From: Methanobacteriota archaeon
GTDB lineage: Archaea > Thermoplasmatota > E2 > DHVEG-1
Assembly (NCBI GenBank): GCA_026394495.1
Contig: JAPKYE010000081.1
Coordinates: 1 to 32,474, forward strand
Reading direction: 5' to 3'
Length of the DNA stretch: 32,474 nt
Shown here: positions 1 through 7,348 of the stretch, piece by piece
How the letters are laid out: the number at the start of each line of letters is the position of its first letter
How positions within the stretch are numbered: position 1 is the stretch's first letter
Translations under genes and position numbers: made by a program
Notes under the pieces: generated by a model
What the model was told of the DNA's origin: nothing
Databases searched by the model: none
What the model saw: the letters and a program-made list of their open reading frames with translations, nothing else

Positions 1-11
1 GGTTATAACTA

Positions 12-1820
12 TTAACTTAAAGTAGGATATTCTACGATTTTTGTCGATTTAGGATCTCCAGAGTTTGCAACAGTATATGACGTTAGTTTCATAAATGAAG
101 TATGCTGATTATTTTCATAAGTATCCATTCCAACAGTTCCAAATCCAACAGATGGAGAAACCCACAAGAGAGAATAACCCCCTGTTTCTTCTTCTGAGTT
201 TGATTTCTTCAGGACAAAACAGCAGATATCCTGATTTGAGACATCTACAGTTTCTGTTCGCATACATTCGAAATATTCACTTTGTGAGTCTATTGAGGTA
301 TTTGTAATATTGATAAGATCAAATGTTTCTAAGATATAATAATTCTGCCAATCTTCTCCTGATTCTATAGGATATTGCATTATATCATAAGGCTGATGAT
401 AGATAAATTCTTGGGAGGATGATGTATTTGAAGTATCATCTGAATAAGTACTATTAATTATTCTTTTAACGATAGCATTATCAGTTTCTCTATAATATGA
501 AGTTTGATTTATTTTCAATGATGCATTATTAATACCATTTAAGGATATTGTGGATTTCTCTATAAAAACATAATACGTTTCACCTTCAACATTAATACTT
601 GTTTTTTCCATTATTTCTGTAGTCCTTGTTCCATGCAATTCACCATATCCAACTGAATAATTCCAGATGTCCCCAACTTCAACAATAGGATTCTTGAATT
701 GTAATATATCTTTTGAGTTTTCAGAATACTCAATATAATAATATTCATGTGTAATGGAATCAAAAGCTATTTTTTCTCCAGGTGTGGCCCATTCATAACC
801 AGCGTAGCCGGAAATTCCAGTTGTCGGCTCCAATACTAAACAATTCATACTATCTATATTATAAGATGTAAGAGTTATGTTTTTGAAAAAATTATTTAAT
901 ACCGTCGCATTATTAAAGATAGTTTCTGCTGTAACATAATAATGACGTTTTATATCTACATTAACTGTTGCGCTTTGTTCATTTACATTTGATAAAATAA
1001 TTCCAGTGCTCATATTCCCATAATAAAAAGTACCAGATAATTTATTGACATTTTCTTTCATTTCTGTTGGATAGTGATAATAAACCTCATTATTTTTAAA
1101 CGCTTCAAAATCATCTTCGGAAGTAACAATATAAAAATCGATTGGCCCTGTAGATTCGATATCGTAAATTATATCAATATTTGCTATTTCTGATCCATAT
1201 TCAAATTCGTATGATTGGGTACCGTTGTGACCAAAAAACATACAACTATCGCCTTCGATAGTAATTGTTTCGTCTTGAGTTACATCAAAATAATCCCCCA
1301 AAATCAAATTTGGTGATTTCTCAAGACTCGTCATAATTGAATTCTTAACATAAGGCCAAAGTATCAAAGTATCAACATCTTTAGCAAGGGAATATGCATG
1401 ATCATTCGTTAATACTAGACATGTATCTATTCCGATACATTCAAGTAATGAATTTAGAAATATTGCTAGATCTTCACAATCTCCGCCCTTAATCTGCATA
1501 GTATCCTGTGGGCTTTGAATATATTCTCTATAACTAGGATCACTAAGGTAATTATAATTCTCTATTACATGTTGATATATTGCATTTATTCTACATTCTT
1601 CATCATATGAAGAGCAATTTTTCACAATGGAATTTGCATAAGCTCTAAGCTCCATATCATCTCCGGTAATAGCATCAAGATATGGCTGGGCTCGAGCGAT
1701 TACACCATCTATTTCGTCATCTTCTTTTAAAGGCGTGTTATTTGTATTCTCCTGACAACCACTTAAACTTATGAGTAAAATGAATATGATGCCGATTCCA
1801 ATTATATCTCTTTTTTTAAT
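12..1820 (-). CDS. Transglutaminase-like lipoprotein (apparent AUU start)
   Basis: Predicted membrane-anchored extracellular protein of about 602 residues. From the proposed start the first 22 residues form a lipoprotein signal: KKR, a hydrophobic stretch, then the lipobox LSGC (Cys22). Residues about 75-150 resemble a transglutaminase/papain-like core: GGDCEDLA holds the candidate nucleophile (Cys115) and TNDHAYSLA the candidate His (His141). The acid residue is not clear. The rest is beta-rich with no family I recognise. The first ATG in frame (1655) would remove the whole signal. Upstream of it the frame is open to a TGA, with no ATG, GTG or TTG. The only start-like codon in the right place is ATT at 1820-1818, six bases after AGAGGTGA. 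Function (amidohydrolase, peptidase or crosslinker) is unknown. The coding region is well supported; the start is inferred. Confidence 0.82.
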   Translation of the reverse strand: MKKRDIIGIGIIFILLISLSGCQENTNNTPLKEDDEIDGVIARAQPYLDAITGDDMELRAYANSIVKNCSSYDEECRINAIYQHVIENYNYLSDPSYREYIQSPQDTMQIKGGDCEDLAIFLNSLLECIGIDTCLVLTNDHAYSLAKDVDTLILWPYVKNSIMTSLEKSPNLILGDYFDVTQDETITIEGDSCMFFGHNGTQSYEFEYGSEIANIDIIYDIESTGPIDFYIVTSEDDFEAFKNNEVYYHYPTEMKENVNKLSGTFYYGNMSTGIILSNVNEQSATVNVDIKRHYYVTAETIFNNATVLNNFFKNITLTSYNIDSMNCLVLEPTTGISGYAGYEWATPGEKIAFDSITHEYYYIEYSENSKDILQFKNPIVEVGDIWNYSVGYGELHGTRTTEIMEKTSINVEGETYYVFIEKSTISLNGINNASLKINQTSYYRETDNAIVKRIINSTYSDDTSNTSSSQEFIYHQPYDIMQYPIESGEDWQNYYILETFDLINITNTSIDSQSEYFECMRTETVDVSNQDICCFVLKKSNSEEETGGYSLLWVSPSVGFGTVGMDTYENNQHTSFMKLTSYTVANSGDPKSTKIVEYPTLS

Positions 1821-1921
1821 CCTTCTTCACCTCTTCCACTTTTCAAATAACATAGGTCGCTCTACATTCTTTCATTTATTGTATATTAACATTTTGTGTA
1901 AAAAAGTCAAAATGAAAAAAA

Positions 1922-1985
1922 GATAGTATACTATTTGAGATAATCGTTTTCTCCTGGATTATTCACCAAACGAAGACATACTATC
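1922..1985 (-). terminator. Possible terminator or operator with nested inverted repeats
   Basis: GATAGTAT (1922-1929) pairs with ATACTATC (1978-1985), and inside it ATAATC (1940-1945) pairs with GATTAT (1957-1962). A perfect 12-bp palindrome, ATAGTATACTAT, sits at 1923-1934. The structure begins at the stop codon of the upstream minus-strand gene, so a 3' end signal is the simplest reading. It also lies before the lipoprotein gene, so an operator is possible. Confidence 0.3.
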
Positions 1986-2928
1986 AGATTTTTCGTCTTT
2001 TCATGAATAATAACAGTGTTATTGCACATCCAACAAGAACTAGTTCAAAACCCGGGGTTTTATCTTGTGATGGTAAACCTGAATCTAAATCATAGGATGT
2101 TAACTCCATTGTTCCTATGATAGAGCCATCACTGTTATAATCAATTGATTTTACCATATCCTTTACCACATCAGAAGTATAAAATATACTATATATCTCT
2201 TCACCAAGTTTTATATGACTTCTTTTAATTTCGTACGTTTCAAATATTCCAGCAGGTGTTGTTATTGTTTTTTTTCCAAGACATTCATAATTAGTTGTCT
2301 CAATATCACTTTCATTTGAAGTAGTTGTGTTTGTATATCCTTGTCCCATATATGTATCATAAAAGCTTCCATAAACTGTTGTTGTTGTGGTTGTTTCTTT
2401 TTGAATTGTTAAAACCCAGCTTGATCCAACATCAATGATATCTGGAACTTCCCCAGACGCAACAGTTGAGGTGATTTCCTGAGTTATATCTGAATTCAAA
2501 TCTAAATTAAGTTCTTCGTAATGAACGATAAATTTCATGTTTTGAATTAATTTTGCGGTTTCATCAAAAGTATTTTTTGTAACATATGCAGTACCATCAA
2601 CCAGTCCAGAATCTTCAACTAATGTTAAAGTTGCTCCTGGTGTTTCTGGCATAGTATAAGACTCGATCTTTCCATCTAAAACGGCTTCAAAGACATCATA
2701 GTTATTACCATCAATTTCAACAACAGTTTCACCAGTTATATCCATAGACATCGTAAAAACCATTGTTGCGTTTTCACTAATAGATGTATACCTATATTCC
2801 CATTTATTTCCAATTGATTTATCCATATCTTCTTTTTTTTGTTCAGCAGATATCGTCCCAATATATATTGACATTATAGATATTATCAACATCAGAACTA
2901 ATCCATAATTTATTATTTTTCTCCTCAT
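1984..2928 (-). CDS. Secreted surface protein with PGF-CTERM anchor
   Basis: 314 residues from ATG at 2928. The N-terminus (MRRK, then about 20 hydrophobic residues ending near TISAEQ) is a signal peptide. The C-terminus has the tripartite archaeal sorting signal: TPGFE, a hydrophobic helix, and KRRK at the end. Proteins of this PGF-CTERM class are cut and lipid-anchored by archaeosortase A; no archaeosortase gene is in this window. The middle (Thr/Ser-rich, beta-rich) matches nothing I know. GTG at 2937 is in frame, but GTGGT 4 bases before ATG 2928 looks like a ribosome-binding site, and a TATA box at 2962-2973 predicts a transcript starting near 2940, so ATG 2928 is preferred. Substrate or ligand unknown. 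Confidence 0.75.
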   Translation of the reverse strand: MRRKIINYGLVLMLIISIMSIYIGTISAEQKKEDMDKSIGNKWEYRYTSISENATMVFTMSMDITGETVVEIDGNNYDVFEAVLDGKIESYTMPETPGATLTLVEDSGLVDGTAYVTKNTFDETAKLIQNMKFIVHYEELNLDLNSDITQEITSTVASGEVPDIIDVGSSWVLTIQKETTTTTTVYGSFYDTYMGQGYTNTTTSNESDIETTNYECLGKKTITTPAGIFETYEIKRSHIKLGEEIYSIFYTSDVVKDMVKSIDYNSDGSIIGTMELTSYDLDSGLPSQDKTPGFELVLVGCAITLLLFMKRRKI

Positions 2929-2961
2929 AATTACCACGCATTAGATGAGATTGGATTTGTC

Positions 2962-2973
2962 TATTTATATTTT
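2962..2973 (-). promoter_or_regulatory. TATA box for the PGF-CTERM gene
   Basis: On the minus strand the sequence reads AAATATAAATAG, a good archaeal TATA element. The expected transcription start about 25 bases downstream would give a leader of about 10-15 bases before ATG 2928. The rest of the gap up to 3201 holds no convincing gene. Confidence 0.5.
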
Positions 2974-3201
2974 CCGACTGATTGCACTGAATATAACCTT
3001 TGATGAATAAACTATTTTTTGAAGAAAAATTAGAGCGATGTACCCTTTTCTAAAGTATGGGGATTTCTCTCGTACATTATGTTAAAAGAAAAAAAAGATT
3101 AGAAAAAGAGTAATCGACTTTAAATCAAAACCTCTCAAAAACCTATTTATTTCACCTGGAACTACTCCTATTGACATGTTCAATTCTCAACGGGCCCATA
3201 T

Positions 3202-3951
3202 TTAATAGTCCCAGAAGATTTCCTCGCTTCCGCATTGCATGCATCGCGAGGCAGTGAGGAATTCCTGCGCCCCTCCACTCCAACCACCATGATGTGTGAT
3301 CCCAAATTGTTCTTTCATGATTCGTTGTGTTTCCTGTTCGATAAGCTTGTTTTCAGGTGAGATATTGATGGAAAAAATACGTGTTTTCATCCCTTTCTTG
3401 TTGTGGCAACGAAGGCAGGCATATGGTTTGAAATCTTTGATTTCATCGGGCATATGTTGAATTTCTTCGGATGTTAGTTCCTTTATTAGTATGGTTGGGG
3501 TAAGATTTTGGTTTTCAAGTTCAATGTTGTGTTCGCAGAGCCAGGTAATTACCTCATTTTTAATATGATCATATTCATAGGTAAACCATTGTTCATTCAG
3601 ATTTGGATGATTTTGGAGTAATTCGTTGAAATCCTTGATTGATTTTTTTCTTTCAAGAGTTTGATGGAATTTCTCTGCAATACTTTCATCGTGAATATGT
3701 TGGTAAATGAACAGTTCTCTAAGAAAGAGATGTTCTTCTTTGTTTCGTGATGGTATTGGAAAGTATCGATCATTATTTAATTGGTTGAGTTTTTTTCGAA
3801 CTTGTACCTCAGCTGCTTCGTTGATGCATAGTATTTTACTTGTTTGTGTATCGATGAAAAAATGATTAGTGATATCAGATTCTTCAAAGGCTTCTACTAA
3901 CTTTTCAAAGTCAATATTGAGTTTCATCTTTTCGACTCCCATATTCCTCAT
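3202..3951 (-). CDS. UPF0158-like protein with C-terminal zinc finger
   Basis: 249 residues. Residues about 9-145 resemble the UPF0158 family: an opening LNIDFEKLVEAFE, an IPSR segment, and a WFTYEYDHIKNEVITWL helix followed by EHNIE. The C-terminal part carries two CxxC knuckles (ACLRCH and CMQCG) about 50 residues apart that probably bind one zinc. Function of the family is not established. The start at 3951 has GGAG seven bases upstream; the internal ATG at MKLNIDF is an alternative. The gene starts 15 bases after the stop of the AlbA_2-type regulator at 3967-5316 and is probably co-transcribed with it. Confidence 0.7.
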   Translation of the reverse strand: MRNMGVEKMKLNIDFEKLVEAFEESDITNHFFIDTQTSKILCINEAAEVQVRKKLNQLNNDRYFPIPSRNKEEHLFLRELFIYQHIHDESIAEKFHQTLERKKSIKDFNELLQNHPNLNEQWFTYEYDHIKNEVITWLCEHNIELENQNLTPTILIKELTSEEIQHMPDEIKDFKPYACLRCHNKKGMKTRIFSINISPENKLIEQETQRIMKEQFGITHHGGWSGGAQEFLTASRCMQCGSEEIFWDY

Positions 3952-3966
3952 ATACGTTTCTCCACG

Positions 3967-5316
3967 TTATTTCTTTACAATCTCCCAAAATCCACCTTTG
4001 TCAGGACCGATTCGCTTGAGTATCCCTTTTTCCTTGAATTTATTCAGATGAAATTTTACACCATTTTCGGTAATTCCTATTCTTTCCGAGAGTTCTTTTC
4101 GGGTAATTGACGGATTTTCTTTGATAAGTTCTAAAATTTTCTGGGTAGTTTTCTGGGTAGTTTTCTGGGTAGTTTTCTGGGTAGTTTCTTCTCGTTCTTT
4201 TCGGTAAAAAATAACAGAAAAACCACTCTTGAGTTTCTTAAACTCTACTTTCACATCAGCTTCTTTACATACTTCATAGATTCTCCGAAGTCCAGAGCCC
4301 CATTTCTCAATATCTTTTCGTAAATACAAGACGTTTGCAATTAAGGGATTTCTGAGAACTGATTTTTCGGTCCCTTTAATGAAATCCTCAGGAGTATATT
4401 CTTCTGGAAACTGTCCTGGATTATATATTTCGATTCTATCCTTGAAAAACGCGATCTCGTTGCCTTTTGGATTTGAATAATCACGGTGGCAGAGAGAATT
4501 AACTACTGCTTCTTCTAATGCTCGCACGGGTACTTCAGGTATTTCTTCTCTTCCTTCGCCAGTGAGCTTCGCCCTCCAGTTCATGTGTTCTTTCAAGTAC
4601 ATGGTTGACTGTTCAAGAAGGTCGAAGATGTTTCCTTTCAGTTGTCTAATGTCAAGGAATGTGAGTTTGTCTGTTCCTGCAAATATTGCTGCTTGGACTT
4701 TGAGACGATTCTCATCACAGAATAGTATTTCTGCTGCTTTGACCAACTGTTTTCCTCGGATGATATCTAGTTTATTCAGGGTTGTTTTGACACTTGAAAA
4801 TTTGAAATTGATACGTTTTACTTTCTGTGCTTTTGTAACAAAATCTTTGATAGTGTTTTCGTTGACATCCTTAATTTTCTTTTCAGACGGTTCTTCCTCC
4901 CAGACTATTTTGTGTTTCTTCAATATGAGTTGTTCAAGTTCTTTTGTACTTAACTGTCTGTTTTCATCACCAACGCGTTTGTATGCTCGTCCATATGCAA
5001 GATATGGGCGATCTTTTCCTTCAAAAGTAACAGCTATCAACGATTTGCCAGCAACGATCTGTTCTTTGATTGTTGGGTAAATCTTCGGTTCAATGTGATC
5101 AGTTATGGTTTTAGAGATATCGTGCAGAGTATTTTCACTCACTTGTTGACCGATAATCTTACCTTCGTTTGTAACCCCAAAATAAAGCTCTCCGGTTTTG
5201 TGTTTGTTGAGAATTGCAACAATAGCTATAATTGCCTCTTTCAGTTCAGAGGTTGATCTCTTGAGTTCAACTATTTCGTTTTCTTTCAAGGTGAATTTCA
5301 AAGCTTTTTCATTCAT
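3967..5316 (-). CDS. AlbA_2 (Schlafen-like) ATP-binding transcriptional regulator
   Basis: 449 residues with the usual three-part layout of this family. Residues about 10-130: AlbA_2 domain (starts ENEIVELKRS, then GELYFGVTNEGKIIG). Residues about 150-370: RecG-C-terminal/HATPase-like domain (EAVVNSLCHRDYSNP, then GSGLRRIYEVC). Residues about 395-449: winged helix (SITRKELSERIGITENGVKFHLNKF, wing GGFW). Between them is a linker of four TTQK repeats. Proteins of this build are widespread in bacteria and archaea, are often horizontally transferred, and are annotated as regulators, mostly without known targets. A TATA-like TTTATAAAA lies at 5392-5400. It probably leads the operon with the UPF0158-like gene. 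Confidence 0.85.
   Translation of the reverse strand: MNEKALKFTLKENEIVELKRSTSELKEAIIAIVAILNKHKTGELYFGVTNEGKIIGQQVSENTLHDISKTITDHIEPKIYPTIKEQIVAGKSLIAVTFEGKDRPYLAYGRAYKRVGDENRQLSTKELEQLILKKHKIVWEEEPSEKKIKDVNENTIKDFVTKAQKVKRINFKFSSVKTTLNKLDIIRGKQLVKAAEILFCDENRLKVQAAIFAGTDKLTFLDIRQLKGNIFDLLEQSTMYLKEHMNWRAKLTGEGREEIPEVPVRALEEAVVNSLCHRDYSNPKGNEIAFFKDRIEIYNPGQFPEEYTPEDFIKGTEKSVLRNPLIANVLYLRKDIEKWGSGLRRIYEVCKEADVKVEFKKLKSGFSVIFYRKEREETTQKTTQKTTQKTTQKILELIKENPSITRKELSERIGITENGVKFHLNKFKEKGILKRIGPDKGGFWEIVKK
4137..4184 (-). repeat. Four-copy 12-bp in-frame tandem repeat (TTQK)
   Basis: Four perfect copies of TTTTCTGGGTAG on the plus strand, read on the minus strand as repeats of Thr-Thr-Gln-Lys. It forms the linker before the C-terminal winged helix of the AlbA_2-type regulator. 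The unit is a multiple of three, so copy-number changes would alter linker length without breaking the frame. Similar TTQ(K) linkers are common in this protein family. Confidence 0.9.
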
Positions 5317-5444
5317 CTTTTTTCAAGAGGAATATAGGGTGTTTTCTCTTCTATGTTTCGGCTGCTCTTTGTTGCAGATTCTCATATGCCCTTTTATAAA
5401 ATGCTAAAATCACTAATAAACTCTTATTGCTTCACTGAAATCTC

Positions 5445-5481
5445 CAGGTTATCTACTTGTTTTTTCGTATTTGATAACCTG
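5445..5481. repeat. Inverted repeat at the end of the nucleotidyltransferase remnant
   Basis: CAGGTTATC (5445-5453) and GATAACCTG (5473-5481) are perfect 9-bp arms around a 19-base loop, followed on the plus strand by eight T residues. The stop codon of the truncated gene lies inside it. The related palindrome GCAGGTTAACCTGC occurs at 5644-5657 at the other end of the remnant. It could be a terminator-like hairpin or a chance similarity. Confidence 0.45.
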
Positions 5482-5664
5482 CTTTTTTTTGTATCCGACA
5501 ACAAACACAAAATCATCAGCATATTGTTTCCAATATTGAATAACATACCACAGCACAGGTTTTTTTCCAACCAGCACCATCACTTTTGGAACCGTACGAG
5601 AAAACGGATAAATCCGCGTTCCTTTCCCTGCGCAAAGAACCACGCAGGTTAACCTGCTCTGCAT
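5449..5664 (-). pseudogene. Truncated sugar-phosphate nucleotidyltransferase (N-terminal fragment)
   Basis: 71 codons that match only the start of an NTP_transferase (RmlA/GlmU-like): the nucleotide-binding loop LCAGKGTRIYPFS, then VPKVMVLVGKKPVLWYVIQYW and FVFVVGYKKKQVIKY. Full-length members run to at least 230 residues; the sugar-binding and second catalytic Asp regions are absent. I found no continuation in the other minus-strand frames before the next gene at 5316. The promoter side is intact: TATA-like TTTATATGG at about 5700-5710 and GAGGAG upstream of ATG 5664. This looks like a recent 3' truncation. A translated short protein cannot be excluded, but it could not be the enzyme. Confidence 0.7.
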
Positions 5665-5739
5665 ATGTTCCGCTCCTCAATTACTATGGGATGTTGCGCC
5701 ATATAAATGTTTATCACAAAGAACCAATGTATCATTGAT

Positions 5740-6057
5740 TTATGCCGGAGGCAGCAGTTCCGAACAACCCCATCGCTCTGCGAGACGATACGCAAAAAAA
5801 CTGAAGAACTCGGAGATGATCTCAAAGACGCCAAACCGCGCAGTCATATACGCTATATACCAGAGAAACCAAACAACAGAACGTTGTATTGTTCCTGTCA
5901 TTTGTTTTTCGTTTTTCTTTTCTTGCCCATGATTAGTTTCTATGAACGTAAAAAGATATTGATCTTTGATGACGATGTGATTTCCTGCAGAAATCGAAGG
6001 GATTAAAAGTAATAGACACAGAGAACCTACGCAACAAATCACAGTTTTTACACACAT
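5740..6057 (-). CDS. Small secreted or membrane protein, unknown
   Basis: 105 residues. The N-terminus (VKTVICCVGSLCLLLLIPS, then ISAG) is a good signal peptide, and residues about 62-90 are aromatic-rich and could cross the membrane (SVVWFLWYIAYM, then FEIISEFFSFFAY). There is no family I recognise. AGGGA lies eight bases before ATG 6057. The opposite strand is also open for part of this stretch, but lacks a start signal. The gene is divergent from the M14 peptidase at 6179. Confidence 0.5.
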   Translation of the reverse strand: MCVKTVICCVGSLCLLLLIPSISAGNHIVIKDQYLFTFIETNHGQEKKNEKQMTGTIQRSVVWFLWYIAYMTARFGVFEIISEFFSFFAYRLAERWGCSELLPPA

Positions 6058-6147
6058 CTGTTTTTCCCTATGTTATTACTATGTTTTTTATACTATATTA
6101 AATTTTATTAGAAAAAACTGCAAAACAAATCATTTATGAGGAAAGCG

Positions 6148-6156
6148 TTAAATATT
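6148..6156 (+). promoter_or_regulatory. TATA box for the M14 gene, probably leaderless
   Basis: GAAAGCG followed by TTAAATATT resembles BRE plus TATA. Its centre is 27 bases from ATG 6179, the normal distance from TATA to transcription start, and there is no ribosome-binding site. The transcript therefore probably begins at or near the start codon. The same TTAAATATT core occurs before the gene at 22232. Confidence 0.5.
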
Positions 6157-6178
6157 ACAACCACCTAAAATATAATCA

Positions 6179-7336
6179 ATGATGATGCATAAAAATATGT
6201 TCGTGTCGCTCGTATCGTTCTTTATGGTTTTCCTTATTCTTTTCAGTACAACAGCTTTTTCATTAATGATCTCAACAAACGAATCAACTGTAGTACCTCG
6301 CCTGAAAGGATATTATTCATACGATCAACTCACCACGCTCTTACAACAGCTTCATTCTCAATATCCAACGATATTCACCTATTATTCCATTGGAAAAACC
6401 TACGAGGGACGAGACATCTGGGTAATCCAACTTGAAAACACGCAATCCACTAAGCAGAACAAAACAGCTGTTCTCTACATTGGCGGCATGCATGGAAACG
6501 AACCACTTGGGTCTGAAACCGTGATCTACTCCATGAAAGCTTTTACTGAAAACTATACCATGGCATACGTCAATCAATCATTTACCGAACAGATCCGCCA
6601 TATCATCGACAATGTCACCTTGTATTTTATCCCGATGATCAACCCTGATGGCATCGAAGCAGGGACACGGAAAAACAGCCAAGCGAACCAATGTCCTTTC
6701 GGTGCAGCTCTTTATTGTGGCGTTGACCTCAACAGAAACTTTCCTTATGCATGGGATAAACTCGACGAATACCCTTTTCAATATCGCTTTGGCCATTGGA
6801 ATGCACAAACATTCAAAGATCACCCAATTATGTTTCTTATGAGTAAATTTCCAACGCTTTTTTTCCCGACAACCATCAAATACCCGCTAGGCGATATTGA
6901 AGTATTTGTCCCATTCCTCAAAGGCGGACACTACCGCGGACCAGCGCCACTCAGCGAAAAAGAAACACAAGCAATTGACTCATTTGTTGCGAATCACTCG
7001 ATTTCTCTTGCAGTGGATTACCATACCCCTGGAGAAAAAATCCTTTTCCCCTGGTACTCATCACGAGATCCTTCACCAGATGATGCCAAGCTTCGTGCGA
7101 TCGCCTCGAATCTTTCAAGCATCAATGGCTATGAACTTATGCAGGGTGCAGACTGGTATCTCACAGCAGGATGCATCATGGACTATTTGTACACAAAATA
7201 CAATATCCTTCCGTTCACCATAGAACTAGGTTCCCTGAAACACCCAGGAGATTTCATGAGTAAAAACCGGATTCATGACATCTGCGAAACCCACATACTC
7301 GTCAATCTATGCTTAGCAGAACACGCCCTGATCTAA
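6179..7336 (+). CDS. Secreted M14 zinc carboxypeptidase
   Basis: 385 residues with a signal peptide (about 1-30). It removes C-terminal residues from peptides outside the cell. The M14 active site is complete: HxxE in GGMHGNEPLG (His105, Glu108), substrate-binding Asn185/Arg186 in GVDLNRNFPY, third zinc ligand His282 in VDYHTPG, and general base Glu349 in FTIELG. SYDQLTTLLQQL at 47-58 and GKTYEGRDIWVI at 72-83 are typical openings of the family. Residues about 195-250 contain an insert relative to short M14 enzymes. Three ATGs in a row at 6179, 6182 and 6185 leave the exact start open by two residues. It has a paralogue at 26184-27296 with the zinc motif at the same residue numbers. Confidence 0.93.
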   Translation: MMMHKNMFVSLVSFFMVFLILFSTTAFSLMISTNESTVVPRLKGYYSYDQLTTLLQQLHSQYPTIFTYYSIGKTYEGRDIWVIQLENTQSTKQNKTAVLYIGGMHGNEPLGSETVIYSMKAFTENYTMAYVNQSFTEQIRHIIDNVTLYFIPMINPDGIEAGTRKNSQANQCPFGAALYCGVDLNRNFPYAWDKLDEYPFQYRFGHWNAQTFKDHPIMFLMSKFPTLFFPTTIKYPLGDIEVFVPFLKGGHYRGPAPLSEKETQAIDSFVANHSISLAVDYHTPGEKILFPWYSSRDPSPDDAKLRAIASNLSSINGYELMQGADWYLTAGCIMDYLYTKYNILPFTIELGSLKHPGDFMSKNRIHDICETHILVNLCLAEHALI

Positions 7337-7348
7337 AACCATTTTTGT

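Noticed and set aside
4137-4184. Direct repeats as a possible CRISPR array
   Set aside because: Units are 12 bp with no spacers and are in frame in a protein linker. No cas genes are in the window.
4562-5080. 172-codon plus-strand frame
   Set aside because: It lies wholly inside the AlbA_2-type regulator on the opposite strand, and has the Ser/Phe/Leu-rich composition typical of antisense frames.
5353-5652. 99-codon plus-strand frame over the nucleotidyltransferase remnant
   Set aside because: Antisense to a recognisable coding remnant and without start signals.
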